Shown: positions 24,457 to 33,730, counted from the stretch's first letter. The stretch is DNA of 64,000 nucleotides from Pseudomonas sp. MAG733B (GCF_036884845.1 NZ_CP145732.1:4650001-4714000), one strand, 5' to 3'. Made by a program: numbers and translations. Notes: a model not told the origin generated them from the sequence alone.

Positions 24457-24760
24457 TGGATATTTGCCAACCGCAAATTCCATGATCTGCGCAAAGGACG
24501 GATTACGCTGCTGGCGAACGGATCCAATAAGTGTAACAACCGCGAAACAGCCGCGATCAAGCGGACTATTTCGCCGATAAAGGGCGCTTGCGACCGACTG
24601 GCCAACTGCTAGTGTGAACAGGGAGCGCAACGGTTGAACACGCCATTTGTTCGAGTGCTGTAGATCTTCGGCCAGTACCGGAACGCAACAACGGCAGACT
24701 CCTGCACAGTGCCCCGGTGGATTCCTGGGTTAGCGTTTTGTGAGTGGCGGAAAGATCGCA
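24457..24760. other. intergenic region, no gene seen
   Basis: About 300 bases between the repeat and the CHASE2 gene. It should hold the promoters for the CHASE2 operon and the divergent LysR gene. I see no hairpin terminator, RNA gene or convincing small gene. Confidence 0.5.
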
Positions 24761-26308
24761 ATGACCGGCCATGACAAGTCCGAGCACTGGATAGCCCGTT
24801 GGATATCTGCTGGCACTCATCATTTGCCTGCGGCGTTGATGGTTGCTGCGGTGGTGTTTATCTGTCATCACAAATTGCACTTGCTTGACGCTATCGACGG
24901 TTACGCCTATCTGGGAATTGGCAATCGAACGGCCAATAGCATCGCACGGGAGATCGGCAGTAAGCCCACAGTGGCGGTGGTACTGATCGACCAGAAAAGT
25001 CATGAAGACTATTACCAGGAACGCAGCCCCCTAAACCGCTGCCAGCTGAAAAAAGACCTCGAGGCCATATATGACCTTCCAGGACCACCAAAGCTATTGG
25101 TGATCGATCTCGACCTTTCACCTCCATTGCCGCTCCTGCCACTCGAAGGCCCTGAAAATCAAGAATTGAAATACTGCGACGCTCAACTCAAGACGCTGCT
25201 CTCGCAACAGAGAAAAACCGAAACCGTGGTAATTGCCCCCTTTGAAATGCTCGATAAGAATGCCCAGGCGAAGAACGAAAACTGGCGCAAGGAGCTTACG
25301 GGCATTGTCACCTTCGCCGACCCTAGCATCAGAGTCAGCTATGGGCTGGTCAACGGTATCGAATGCACCGCCGACTCGCTAGCCGTGACGGCGTACGATA
25401 AATACCCGGATAAACCCGCCAACCTGAAAAACTGCCGGACCGAAGAAGACGATGATCTGAAGATCAGCCCGGGGCAGTATTTTTCCGGTTTGCGGCCGGT
25501 GTCGATCTGCCAGTTGTCGTCAAGAGTGGAAGAAAGCCAATGCCATACCTCCGAGAACGAAGGCCCCAATAACTTGCCGGTCGTGTTCTTCGGCGCCAGT
25601 TTTGGTGACAGCGACACCTACCTTACCCCCCTCGGTACGATGTATGGCGTGGAGGTGCATGCAGCAGCTTTCATGTCGTTGCTGCAACCGACCACTCATA
25701 ACGACTTGTCGGCATTCATCCTGGACGTCGTGCTCGGTCTGGTGATGGGCAGCAGCATTGCCTTTTTCTGGCACCACTATTTCTCTCTGCGTTTCAGTTC
25801 CAGTGCCGTCAAACGTCAGTGGGCTCCGTGGATGATCCTGCTACTTGTCATCTTCCTTTTGCCCTTGGTTGCCGGACTGACTTACTTGTCTTTCGTGTTG
25901 TTGCGTCACTGCAACATTTGGCTCTCACCGATTCCGATTGCAGTGGGGATGCTGATCGAAAGCTTCTTCAACAGCGCGATCGGTAACGCCGTGAAGGAAG
26001 GCTACGAGCAACGTCAGGCGCTGATCCGACGCCTTCAAGCCAGCGGCCCCGACAGCTATGCGAGTCGATTGGCACTGGAAGCTGAGCAGCACCCGCACCC
26101 TGCGCACAGTCTTCAAGAGCGCGCGAAGCGTTTTGTTTATCTGGATTGCCTACGCCTGTGGCGCCTCGAGAAATATGGTGCAGCGCTCTTGCTGTTCGTA
26201 CGCCGGCTGATGTTTTTACTGGTGCTGCTACTTGCCTTTTACTGGGATTCGATTGTTCCACCCATCAAGGACTTTCTTTTAAAAGCCGTGATCTTCCTTT
26301 TTTACTAG
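24761..26308 (+). CDS. CHASE2-domain membrane protein without output domain
   Basis: A 515-residue protein with one N-terminal helix (about residues 22-42), a large periplasmic domain of the CHASE2 type (VAVVLIDQKSHEDYY...LLVIDLDLSPP...VFFGASFGDSDTYLTPLGTMYGVEVHAAAFMSLL), then three hydrophobic segments and a C-terminal helix pair. CHASE2 proteins usually end in a kinase, adenylate cyclase or GGDEF domain; none is present here, only a 90-residue cytoplasmic stretch between helices. The ATG at 24761 has GGAAAG before it; the GTG at 24740 is the alternative. It is followed at 13 bases by a small secreted protein and then an M48 peptidase, probably one operon sensing or acting in the envelope. 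Confidence 0.8.
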   Translation: MTGHDKSEHWIARWISAGTHHLPAALMVAAVVFICHHKLHLLDAIDGYAYLGIGNRTANSIAREIGSKPTVAVVLIDQKSHEDYYQERSPLNRCQLKKDLEAIYDLPGPPKLLVIDLDLSPPLPLLPLEGPENQELKYCDAQLKTLLSQQRKTETVVIAPFEMLDKNAQAKNENWRKELTGIVTFADPSIRVSYGLVNGIECTADSLAVTAYDKYPDKPANLKNCRTEEDDDLKISPGQYFSGLRPVSICQLSSRVEESQCHTSENEGPNNLPVVFFGASFGDSDTYLTPLGTMYGVEVHAAAFMSLLQPTTHNDLSAFILDVVLGLVMGSSIAFFWHHYFSLRFSSSAVKRQWAPWMILLLVIFLLPLVAGLTYLSFVLLRHCNIWLSPIPIAVGMLIESFFNSAIGNAVKEGYEQRQALIRRLQASGPDSYASRLALEAEQHPHPAHSLQERAKRFVYLDCLRLWRLEKYGAALLLFVRRLMFLLVLLLAFYWDSIVPPIKDFLLKAVIFLFY

Positions 26309-26321
26309 CCGAGGACATTCC

Positions 26322-26729
26322 ATGAATCCGCTCCGCTTCAAGCTCGTCATCGCCTCGCTACTGCTGACTGCCGCAGCGACCGTCATGGCCCAAGACTGCA
26401 AAGGGCTACAGGACCTGCAACAGTATCGATCCGATAAACCGCAGGTCGAATGCAGCTCCCTCACATCGGTACTCGACAGACTGGTCAACACCCGCAAAAC
26501 CGGCGGCCGCAAACTCGAAGAAGACCGCCCGTTCAACGCCCAGCAAGCCCAGGCCGACTTGACCAAGGCGCAGGCCGACCCCGAGGTCCGTCCGCGACTG
26601 GAGAAGATTAAAAAGGAAGTGTCTGACCCGACCCGTCGGCTGGTGTATGAAGCTGCGGTCTTCGACGAAGAGGGGTATTACGGCGCCAGGGATTTGCGCA
26701 TCAACCAGCTCAAGCAACAGCTCAAATGA
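26322..26729 (+). CDS. small secreted protein of the CHASE2-M48 operon
   Basis: A 135-residue protein with a signal peptide (MNPLRFKLVIASLLLTAAATVMAQ), two cysteines (DCKG and VECSS) and a charged helical C-terminal half (FNAQQAQADLTKAQADPEVRPRLEKIKKEV). I do not recognise a family. It lies between the CHASE2 protein and the M48 lipoprotein peptidase and may link the two in the periplasm; that is inference from position only. Confidence 0.7.
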   Translation: MNPLRFKLVIASLLLTAAATVMAQDCKGLQDLQQYRSDKPQVECSSLTSVLDRLVNTRKTGGRKLEEDRPFNAQQAQADLTKAQADPEVRPRLEKIKKEVSDPTRRLVYEAAVFDEEGYYGARDLRINQLKQQLK

Positions 26730-26756
26730 CAGGCAAGTCCCTGTCGGGGATACCCC

Positions 26757-27863
26757 ATGAACACGCGCGTGGCCCTGCACGGTGTACTGGCGCTGACGAT
26801 ACTGGTCAGTGCCTGTGACAGTACCCCGAAATTGTCCAACCCCTTCAGCAGCCAGGATAGCCCGCAACACATCAAGGACATCAACAGCCTGCCGCCCCGT
26901 GCTCTGGTGGTGCTCGACCGTAACTGTGCCGAACTGGTGCAACCCTATCGGCTGACCGATAACTTCGCCTCGCTCTCGGTGTTCGGCATGCAGGAAGGTA
27001 TCAAGGCAGTGCCGGGTCAACTGAGCAAACTGTTCGGTGGAAGCGGTTCGCAAGCGTCCGCCAGCAGCGACAAACTCAGTGACTCGGCGAAGCAGGCGGC
27101 CAAGCAATTGAACTGGATGCCCATGAGCGCCGAGGTGATGTATGCCGAGCGTCAACATCGGGCCCGCCAGGACGAGTTGCTGACCCGTGACAGCAAGCAG
27201 GGCCGCAAGTACTACCCCACCGCCGACAAGATGCTCAGCGATATTCTGGCCAGCATCCACGAGCCGTACGACTATCAATTCAAGCTGTTTATCGTCAAGA
27301 GCGACAACCATAACGCCCTGGCTTTACCGGGCGGCTACCTGTATCTGGACAAGGGTCTGTTGAGCACACCGGAGATGCAGAAAAAGGCCTACTTCGCCCT
27401 CGCCCACGAAATTTCCCATGTGCTGCAACGGCATGAAACCAAGGAGATGCAGAGCCTGGTGGTCGACTCCTTCAGTGCCAAATCGGACTTGCTCACACTG
27501 ATGAAAAGCTCTCAGGGAAACCCCAAGGCAGTGGTCGACCGGATCAAACTGGAGAAGGGGCAATTCACCCGTCACCATGTCGATCAGGAACTGCAGGCCG
27601 ATTCCTGTGCGGTAAAAATGCTCAGTCGGGTCTACCCCACTCGGCAGCAATTGGCGGACTCGATCAATGCGTTCATCAACGACCTGCCGCCGGCGCAGGC
27701 CAGTTCGACGTCCAAAGCCGCCAGCAATCAGACTGTGGCCATGGCAGGTGATGTGGAAGACATCGTCAAGTCACCGGCCCTGCGCCATCCCAACACCCAG
27801 GAACGCAAAGCCAACTTGCAGGAGATTTACCAGGAGGTCGGGGCTGGCGGAAAGTCAGGCTAG
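26757..27863 (+). CDS. M48-family metallopeptidase lipoprotein
   Basis: A 368-residue lipoprotein (signal peptide ending LVSAC, lipidated Cys20) with the zinc motif HEISH (His217, Glu218, His221) and the third ligand in QELQADSCAV, as in BepA/LoiP-type M48 peptidases. The preceding PGGYLYLDKGLL is the usual substrate-edge strand. It would act in the periplasm on misassembled or signal proteins. It is the third gene of the CHASE2 operon (27 bases after the small secreted protein). The N-terminal 150 residues before the protease domain carry a serine-rich segment and are not typical of BepA. No TPR domain is seen. Confidence 0.86.
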   Translation: MNTRVALHGVLALTILVSACDSTPKLSNPFSSQDSPQHIKDINSLPPRALVVLDRNCAELVQPYRLTDNFASLSVFGMQEGIKAVPGQLSKLFGGSGSQASASSDKLSDSAKQAAKQLNWMPMSAEVMYAERQHRARQDELLTRDSKQGRKYYPTADKMLSDILASIHEPYDYQFKLFIVKSDNHNALALPGGYLYLDKGLLSTPEMQKKAYFALAHEISHVLQRHETKEMQSLVVDSFSAKSDLLTLMKSSQGNPKAVVDRIKLEKGQFTRHHVDQELQADSCAVKMLSRVYPTRQQLADSINAFINDLPPAQASSTSKAASNQTVAMAGDVEDIVKSPALRHPNTQERKANLQEIYQEVGAGGKSG

Positions 27864-27871
27864 TGGCTGAC

Positions 27872-28192
27872 TCAATTTCCCGAGACCAGCTTCAGTCCGA
27901 TCACGCCAGCCAGGATCACCGCGATGCAGAGTATCCGCGGCAGCGACGTCGAGTCGCCCAGCAAGGCCATGCCGACAATCGCCGTCCCTGCCGCGCCGAT
28001 GCCGGTCCACACCGCGTAGGCCGTGCCCACCGGTAACGTGCGCAGCGACAGCGACAGCAGAATGACGCTCGACAGGCCGGTGACCACGGTCAAGACGCCG
28101 GGGACCAGTCGGGTGAAGCCTTCGGAGCCCTTCATGTAGAAGGCGAAGGCGATTTCCAGGATGCCAGCGATACCCAGCAGTGCCCAGGCCAT
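27872..28192 (-). CDS. SMR-family small multidrug/guanidinium-type efflux protein
   Basis: A 106-residue four-helix transporter with the membrane-embedded glutamate in GILEIAFAFYMK (Glu13) and the SMR signature AYAVWTGIGAAGTAIVGM. The form resembles SugE/Gdx rather than EmrE, but the cargo is not certain. AAGGAG precedes the ATG. It lies 62 bases downstream of the AhpD-like gene on the same strand; both are divergent from the MocR regulator. Its 3' end converges closely on the M48 peptidase gene. Confidence 0.88.
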   Translation of the reverse strand: MAWALLGIAGILEIAFAFYMKGSEGFTRLVPGVLTVVTGLSSVILLSLSLRTLPVGTAYAVWTGIGAAGTAIVGMALLGDSTSLPRILCIAVILAGVIGLKLVSGN

Positions 28193-28254
28193 ATGTCATT
28201 GCTCCTTTGAAAGGACTCGCCGGGCCTCGAAGCCCGGCGAGAGAGAGAGTGGGA

Positions 28255-28710
28255 TCAGGCTTTTGCGGCGGCTGCCGGTTGCGAGCGGAATGCCACGCCG
28301 AGTCGGTTGAAGGCGTTCATCAAGCTGATGGCGTAGGTGAGATCCGCCAGTTCCTTTTCGCTGAACTCAGCGGCAGCGGCCTCATAGACGGCATCGGGTA
28401 CGCCGGTTTCGGCAACGCGAGTGACACTTTCCGCCCAGGCCAGCGCAATGCGTTCACGCGGGGTGAAGACATTCCCGGCGTCGTGCCACACCGGCACCAG
28501 CACCAGTTTTTCTGTCACGACACCGAGGTTGAGCAGGTCGCGAGAATGCATGTCGATGCAAAACGCGCAGCCATTGATGAGCGAAACTCGCAGGTAAACC
28601 AGGTCGATCAACTCGGTGGGCAAACCGCTCTTGAGCAGATAGCCGTACACATTGCCGAAGGCCTTGTAACCTTCAGGAGAAGCGCTGGAGTAGTTGATAC
28701 GTTGAGTCAT
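28255..28710 (-). CDS. AhpD/carboxymuconolactone decarboxylase-family peroxidase-like protein
   Basis: A 151-residue protein of the AhpD fold with the redox motif CAFC (Cys48, Cys51) and the following His55, as in alkylhydroperoxidase-like proteins. The ATG at 28710 follows GAGG; the open frame further upstream crosses the intergenic region and is not used. It is divergent from the MocR gene, which is probably its regulator. Confidence 0.88.
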   Translation of the reverse strand: MTQRINYSSASPEGYKAFGNVYGYLLKSGLPTELIDLVYLRVSLINGCAFCIDMHSRDLLNLGVVTEKLVLVPVWHDAGNVFTPRERIALAWAESVTRVAETGVPDAVYEAAAAEFSEKELADLTYAISLMNAFNRLGVAFRSQPAAAAKA

Positions 28711-28918
28711 GATGAATCCTCGGGTTTGCTGTTTGGAGGACTGCATCGTGGGGCAGCTTGGCCTATGCTTGAAGAGCCATGTTTTGGTTAGTGTCATGGG
28801 CCATGTTTGTGCCGTCATGGCCTAGTCGAACAAGCGATTCATGGACCTTTGAAGCAGGTCATGAGACTTGTAGGATTATTGTTTAAGTCGGCAACGCTGT
28901 TGCCTTCAGAGCCAGAGC

Positions 28919-30337
28919 ATGAGCAAAACCGTCAATAGCTTTTCCCCCCTTGACCCCGGCTCCATGGAACCGATCTACCGGCAGATCTACTGGCGGTTTC
29001 GCGGTGCGATCACCGACGGCGTACTCGCGCCGGGCGAGCGCATTCCCGCGGCCCGGGCACTGGCAAAAGAGCTGGGGCTGGCGCGGGGAACCGTCGATAC
29101 CGCGTACTCGTTGCTGACCGCCGAAGGTTACCTTCAGTCTCGCGGCCAGGCCGGCACGGTGGTTGCGGCAGGGCTGAATGTCCGGACTAGCCAAAGCCGA
29201 GACGAACGCGCCTTGAGCCCAGCCTCCAGCGCCTCGCTCCGGCAAAAGTCGCCGGTGCTGCCCTTTCAGATGGCTTTGCCGGCGCTGGATGAATTTCCGC
29301 GCAAAATCTGGGCGCAGATCGGTGCTCGCTGCGTGCGTGCAACGGGGGTTGCGGAGATGGCCAACCCCTCGGCGCATGGCCTGGAATCCCTGCGCAGTGC
29401 GATTGCCAGCTACCTGCAAGTGGCGCGCGGCATCAGTTGCCAGCCTTCGCAGGTATTCGTCACTTCGGGCTACCGCAACACCCTGACGCTGATCGTGCAC
29501 GCCTTGCTGCAACCGGGCGACCGCGTGCTCGTCGAGAATCCCGGTTACTCCCCTACCCGCCAAGTGCTGGAATATTTGCAGATCGGCGTGCAACCCATTG
29601 CGGTGGACCAGGACGGCATGCAAGTCGCGCAAGCCGTGATCGATTCATCCGGCGCACGCGCCGCCGTGGTCACGCCGGCCCATCAGAGCCCGTTGTGCAT
29701 GTCGCTGTCGTTGCCGCGACGCTTGCAACTGTTGGAGTGGGCGAGTCGGGAGCAAGCGTGGATCATCGAAGACGACTACGACGGCGAGTACCGCTACGTC
29801 AGCCGTCCACTGCCAGCGCTCAAAAGCCTGGATCGCGAGGGTCGTGTGCTTTACGCCGGCACCTTCAGCAAAGTGCTGTTTCCCGGCATCCGCATTGCGT
29901 ATCTGGTGGTGCCGTCGGCGCAGGTCGAACGCTTCGAACAAGTCGCCCAGACGTTCCTCGGCGGCGTCCCGGAACTGACCCAGGCCATCGTTGCGACCTT
30001 TGTCACCGAGGGCCATTTCGCCCGGCATATCCAGCGCATGCGCAAACTCTACGGCGAACGCCGGGTAGCGGCAGTCAAGGGCCTGAGCAATGCCTTGGGT
30101 GAACACATCCACATCGATGCCCAACCCGGCGGCATGCACCTGATACTGCGATTGACCCGGCCACAATCAGACCGTGCGCTGGTCGAGCGCCTGCTGCGCG
30201 CGGGGATCTACGCCGAAGCCTTGAGCGAGTGTTGCTTCGGCCCCGAAACCCATTGCGGGTTGATGCTTGGCTTCGCCAACATCGACTCGCAAGCCAGTGC
30301 CGAACGGCTTGGGCAAAAAATCCTGGCGCTACTCTGA
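28919..30337 (+). CDS. MocR/PdxR-type regulator (GntR helix-turn-helix fused to aminotransferase fold)
   Basis: A 472-residue fusion. The GntR winged helix covers residues 18-85 (EPIYRQIYWRFRGAITDG...PAARALAKELGLARGTVDTAYSLL). A class-I aminotransferase-like domain follows with the PLP lysine Lys318 in GTFSKVLFPG and an aspartate in EDDYDGEYRY. Such proteins bind PLP and activate or repress adjacent genes. The divergent AhpD-like and SMR genes are the likely targets. Confidence 0.9.
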   Translation: MSKTVNSFSPLDPGSMEPIYRQIYWRFRGAITDGVLAPGERIPAARALAKELGLARGTVDTAYSLLTAEGYLQSRGQAGTVVAAGLNVRTSQSRDERALSPASSASLRQKSPVLPFQMALPALDEFPRKIWAQIGARCVRATGVAEMANPSAHGLESLRSAIASYLQVARGISCQPSQVFVTSGYRNTLTLIVHALLQPGDRVLVENPGYSPTRQVLEYLQIGVQPIAVDQDGMQVAQAVIDSSGARAAVVTPAHQSPLCMSLSLPRRLQLLEWASREQAWIIEDDYDGEYRYVSRPLPALKSLDREGRVLYAGTFSKVLFPGIRIAYLVVPSAQVERFEQVAQTFLGGVPELTQAIVATFVTEGHFARHIQRMRKLYGERRVAAVKGLSNALGEHIHIDAQPGGMHLILRLTRPQSDRALVERLLRAGIYAEALSECCFGPETHCGLMLGFANIDSQASAERLGQKILALL

Positions 30338-30439
30338 CCCCATCCATGGCCCACACACGCAACCAATTCTTGGCTCTTTGTCACTGGTCCAAGCGACGAC
30401 ATCATGCAGATCCTGTCTCCACACACGTCGAAGGGTCCC

Positions 30440-31072
30440 ATGAAAATACTGCGCGTGATCTGCAGCCCGCGAGGGACATCCTCCGAGAGTTATCGACTCT
30501 CGCAAACCCTCATCAATCACCTGATCGACAGCCGCCCCGGCAGCGACTTCATCATTACCGAGCGCGGCGTCACGGGGCTTGCGCATATCGACGCCGAATA
30601 CGCCGAAGCCGTGAGCAAGCGACGCGATCCGTCAAACCCGGTAACCGCCACAGGCGCGCTGCTGCAATCCGAGCAATTGATTCGCGAACTGGAAAGCGCC
30701 GACTGCGTGGTGATCGCCACTCCCATGCACAACCTGATGGTGCCCTCGGCGCTGAAGGCCTGGCTCGATCATGTGATCCAGGCCGACCGGACCTTTCGCA
30801 TCACCCCTGAAGGCAAGGTCGGCGCCCTGCGCGATCGGCCGGTGTTTATCGCTGTCGCCTCGGGGGGCACGTTTACCGGGGTCAATGCCCAGCAACCGGA
30901 CTTTTTGCGGCCCTGGCTGAAAGCGGTGCTGGCGAGTATCGGCTTGCGCGATGTGAAGTTTTTCTCGGTGGAAGGCACCGGTCAAAAACCGGATGTGGTG
31001 AATACCACCCGAGCAAAAACCGAGCGGGAAACCGCCCTGTATTTTTCCAGCCATGCAGCAGTGCCTGCCTGA
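30440..31072 (+). CDS. azoR: FMN-dependent NADH-azoreductase/quinone reductase
   Basis: A 210-residue flavodoxin-fold oxidoreductase. The FMN-phosphate loop is CSPRGTSSESYRLS near the N-terminus and the family signature is PMHNLMVPSALKAWLDHVIQADRTF, followed by ASGGTF. It reduces quinones or azo compounds with NAD(P)H. The ATG at 30440 gives the expected N-terminus (MKILRVICSP); an upstream ATG at 30404 has no good ribosome site. It precedes the LOG gene by 23 bases. Confidence 0.85.
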   Translation: MKILRVICSPRGTSSESYRLSQTLINHLIDSRPGSDFIITERGVTGLAHIDAEYAEAVSKRRDPSNPVTATGALLQSEQLIRELESADCVVIATPMHNLMVPSALKAWLDHVIQADRTFRITPEGKVGALRDRPVFIAVASGGTFTGVNAQQPDFLRPWLKAVLASIGLRDVKFFSVEGTGQKPDVVNTTRAKTERETALYFSSHAAVPA

Positions 31073-31095
31073 AATCAAATCCCAGGAACAATTCC

Positions 31096-31695
31096 ATGAC
31101 TACCGCTTCTCCCCTGCGCAGCATTGCCGTGTTTTCCGGCTCCAACTACGGCTTCAACCCGGCCTATGTCGAAGGCGCCCGGGCGTTGGGCCGGGAAATC
31201 GCCAGGCGCGGTTTGCGTTTGGTGTATGGCGGCACAGATAAAGGCTTGATGGGCGTGATGGCCGACACCGTACTCGCCGAGGGCGGTGAAGTGGTCGGCA
31301 TCATCACCCGCCTGTTGTGCGATCTGGGGCACCTGCACCCAGGCCTGACCCGGCATGAAGTGACACCCGACATGCGCAGCCGCAAGACCCGCATGAGCGA
31401 TTGCGCGGACGCGTTCATTGCCCTGCCCGGTGGCCTGGGAACCTTTGAAGAATTGTTTGAAGTGGCGACGCTGACGCAATTGGGCGAACACCACAAAGGC
31501 GTCGCGTGCCTCAACATCGGCGGCTTTTTCGAGCCGGTGCGCAGCCTGCTCAACCATGCGGTGAGTGAAGGTTTCATGAAGACTGAACACAGCGAGATGC
31601 TGGTGTTCGATACCGATCCGGTGGCGCTGATCGATGCGCTTGAACGATGGCAGGCGCCGACCGTGACGAAATGGATCGCCCCTCCCCTGATTTGA
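31096..31695 (+). CDS. LOG-family cytokinin riboside 5'-monophosphate phosphoribohydrolase
   Basis: A 199-residue Rossmann protein with the LOG motif PGGLGTFEELFE and the N-terminal FSGSNYGFNP...YGGTDKGLMG pattern. Family members split nucleoside monophosphates such as cytokinin ribotides or AMP into base and ribose phosphate. It follows AGGAA and ends in a strong terminator, apparently in one transcript with the azoreductase gene. Confidence 0.9.
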   Translation: MTTASPLRSIAVFSGSNYGFNPAYVEGARALGREIARRGLRLVYGGTDKGLMGVMADTVLAEGGEVVGIITRLLCDLGHLHPGLTRHEVTPDMRSRKTRMSDCADAFIALPGGLGTFEELFEVATLTQLGEHHKGVACLNIGGFFEPVRSLLNHAVSEGFMKTEHSEMLVFDTDPVALIDALERWQAPTVTKWIAPPLI

Positions 31696-31703
31696 ACGCT
31701 TTC

Positions 31704-31751
31704 AGGTCCTGGCGATGTTGCTCCCAAAATCTGTCGCCAGGACCTTTTTTT
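31704..31751 (+). terminator. rho-independent terminator after the LOG gene
   Basis: Perfect 12-base arms AGGTCCTGGCGA / TCGCCAGGACCT around an 18-base loop beginning TGTTGCT, then seven Ts. A sequence-related hairpin occurs at 33070-33117. Confidence 0.92.
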
Positions 31752-31760
31752 ACATCAGCA

Positions 31761-32408
31761 TCAATGCGCGGCAGCGTTTACCCATTGCGGTGCGATGAGG
31801 CTGGTCTGGCGCTTGGCGCGCTGAGTCAATGCCAGCATCGTCAAGAAGCCCAATACGATCAGCACCGGGTATGCCATCAGCAGTTCGGAGAGAGAGTACT
31901 TCCAGGCCAGTGGTCGACCGACACCGAGCATGGCGGCATACATCCAGGACACCGCCGACAGCGAGCCACAAAACAGAGCGAGCATTCGGGCACTGAAGCC
32001 GAGTTCGAGCAAGGAGCCAGCCTTCTGCAATGCCGGCAAGACCAGGTGGTGCAGCAGCACGCCGTTGTAGGTCAGCAGCACGACGATTATCACCTTGGCG
32101 TGAAGCTTCGGATTCATGAAGTATTCCATGCCTTTGCCCAGGTAATCGATACCGATGATGGCGGTGCCTGTCACCCATAGACAGATCAATGCCATGACCA
32201 CAGACCGCTGAAGGCTTTCCATATGCGCATGATCATGTGCAGTGAATGCCTTGCGTTTCAATAAATCCCTGACCATTGCAATATCACTGGTCAACACTAA
32301 ACCAATCGCCACGCAACAGGCGACCAAATGAGCGTAAACTACGCCCAGCCGTAAAAACTCCATGAATTCTTTATGTTCGATCAGGCTCATAATTGTATTT
32401 ATCGCCAC
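31761..32408 (-). CDS. polytopic inner-membrane protein of unknown function
   Basis: A 215-residue protein with about six hydrophobic helices and conserved-looking histidines within or near them (YAHLVACC, AHDHAHME, LHAKVIIVV, HHLVLP), which recalls haem- or metal-binding membrane families such as CopD or DUF2214 proteins. The GTG at 32408 is preferred because GGAG lies seven bases before it; the ATG at 32390 has no ribosome site. It stands alone between two related hairpins. I cannot name a function. Confidence 0.75.
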   Translation of the reverse strand: MAINTIMSLIEHKEFMEFLRLGVVYAHLVACCVAIGLVLTSDIAMVRDLLKRKAFTAHDHAHMESLQRSVVMALICLWVTGTAIIGIDYLGKGMEYFMNPKLHAKVIIVVLLTYNGVLLHHLVLPALQKAGSLLELGFSARMLALFCGSLSAVSWMYAAMLGVGRPLAWKYSLSELLMAYPVLIVLGFLTMLALTQRAKRQTSLIAPQWVNAAAH

Positions 32409-33069
32409 GGGATTCTCTCCACCTTATTCGACAGTACAGATCGGCCAATCAACAGGGTATTTATTAAAACAGCCCCGAACGACCTTGCTCATACAAGAAA
32501 ATCAAACCCAGGGTTTATTATTTGAAGCCCTATTGGTCCGATTAGGAAATTGATGACAGCTTAGTTGGCACCTCTTGAATTTCGGGTAAAAAAATCCTCA
32601 TTTGCATTCACTGCAACTGAGGTTCGGATTCAACTTCTTTTTGCGATCAAAGCAGCAGGTCATGGGTGACATGCTGCAGGATCTGAGGCCTGCAACCACG
32701 GAATGTTCATTTTTTAGCCACCCCACCGACAAGCGGTCGCTGGCTGGAGAGCCGCCAGCCTCGACATCAAGACATCAACTTCCGCGTCAAGCCCCGGTCC
32801 AACTGAGCTGCTTTAATTACATGACCTTCGACATTGTCAATTGGATCCACTAGTTGTCGCGCAAGCAAAAAACATGATCAATAGCGACCACATGTCATTT
32901 ATGCCCTCACAACTAAAACAGTCAGACTATTCATCATGCTCGAGCTTGACCCGACAGAGCCCGAACAGAGAAAAATGCGCGAGCACTCTTAGTTAATCAT
33001 TAGATAACAAGTGAGAGAGTTTAAGCCAAAGAACTTTTGACACGCTTGGTCGTCATCTTTGTAAGTATC
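32409..33069. other. gene-poor, AT-richer spacer
   Basis: About 660 bases with no supported gene. The short open frames at 32362-32553 and 32602-32853 have no ribosome site or recognisable protein. The composition is richer in A and T than its surroundings, especially 32840-33030, and it ends in an unexplained plus-strand terminator. A small RNA or decayed gene is possible. Confidence 0.5.
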
Positions 33070-33117
33070 AGGTCTTGGCGACGTTGCTTGCAGGAAATCG
33101 TTCGCCAAGACCTTTTT
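33070..33117 (+). terminator. orphan rho-independent terminator
   Basis: Perfect 12-base arms AGGTCTTGGCGA / TCGCCAAGACCT with a 20-base loop beginning CGTTGCT, then TTTTT. It closely resembles the hairpin at 31704-31751, yet no plus-strand gene precedes it. Confidence 0.8.
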
Positions 33118-33126
33118 CATTTCAGT

Positions 33127-33543
33127 TCAGACCAACTTCAATGTGACGTTGATGTTGTTGCGGGTGGCTTTGGAGTACGGGCAGTACTTGTGGCCGGTGT
33201 CGACCAGCTTCTGTGCGGTTTCGCGATCCAGTCCCGGCAGGCTCACATTCAACCGCGCCTGCAAAAGGTAGCCACCTTCATTGGTGCCCAGATCGACTTC
33301 GGTATCGACAGCCACATCCTTGGGCAGCGCCACCTTCATCTCCTTGGCCGCGACGCCCATCGCGCCGATGAAACAGGCAGACCAGCCGGCGGCGAACAAT
33401 TGCTCCGGATTGGTGCCACCGCCGCCCGCGCCCGGGGACGACAGTTTGACATCGAGAATGCCGTCATCGCTTTTGGATGCGCCGTCCCGGCCACCCGTGG
33501 TGTGGGTTTTGGCGGTGTACAGAACTTTGTCGAGCTGGGTCAT
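33127..33543 (-). CDS. ohr: Ohr-type organic hydroperoxide resistance protein
   Basis: A 138-residue OsmC/Ohr thiol peroxidase with both catalytic cysteines in their motifs: Cys57 in AAGWSACFIGA and Cys121 in HKYCPYSKATRNN. It reduces organic hydroperoxides using lipoamide in the known systems. AGGAG precedes the ATG at 33543. No OhrR (MarR-type) regulator is adjacent, unlike many Pseudomonas loci. Confidence 0.92.
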   Translation of the reverse strand: MTQLDKVLYTAKTHTTGGRDGASKSDDGILDVKLSSPGAGGGGTNPEQLFAAGWSACFIGAMGVAAKEMKVALPKDVAVDTEVDLGTNEGGYLLQARLNVSLPGLDRETAQKLVDTGHKYCPYSKATRNNINVTLKLV

Positions 33544-33702
33544 GATGATCTCCTGATTGAATTGAGGTTCATGCAATTTCAGGTGAATCAGAAAAACGGC
33601 CTTCAGGTTGGATGCCGGACATTGAATATAGATGGCGCTGCTGGATAAGGTGTGTGATCCGACGAAGGTCGTGTTTTGGGATTTCACGTATTCGCCAAAT
33701 TG

Positions 33703-33730
33703 CCTGTGGGAGTGAGCCTGCTCGCGATGG
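33703..33730. repeat. single REP element
   Basis: CCTGTGGGAGTGAGCCTGCTCGCGATGG, one unpaired copy of the REP palindrome, upstream of ohr. Confidence 0.75.

Noticed and set aside
32362..32853. Two short plus-strand frames in the gene-poor spacer
   Set aside because: No ribosome site, signal peptide or recognisable protein; they cross hairpin-rich, AT-rich DNA and are not supported as genes.
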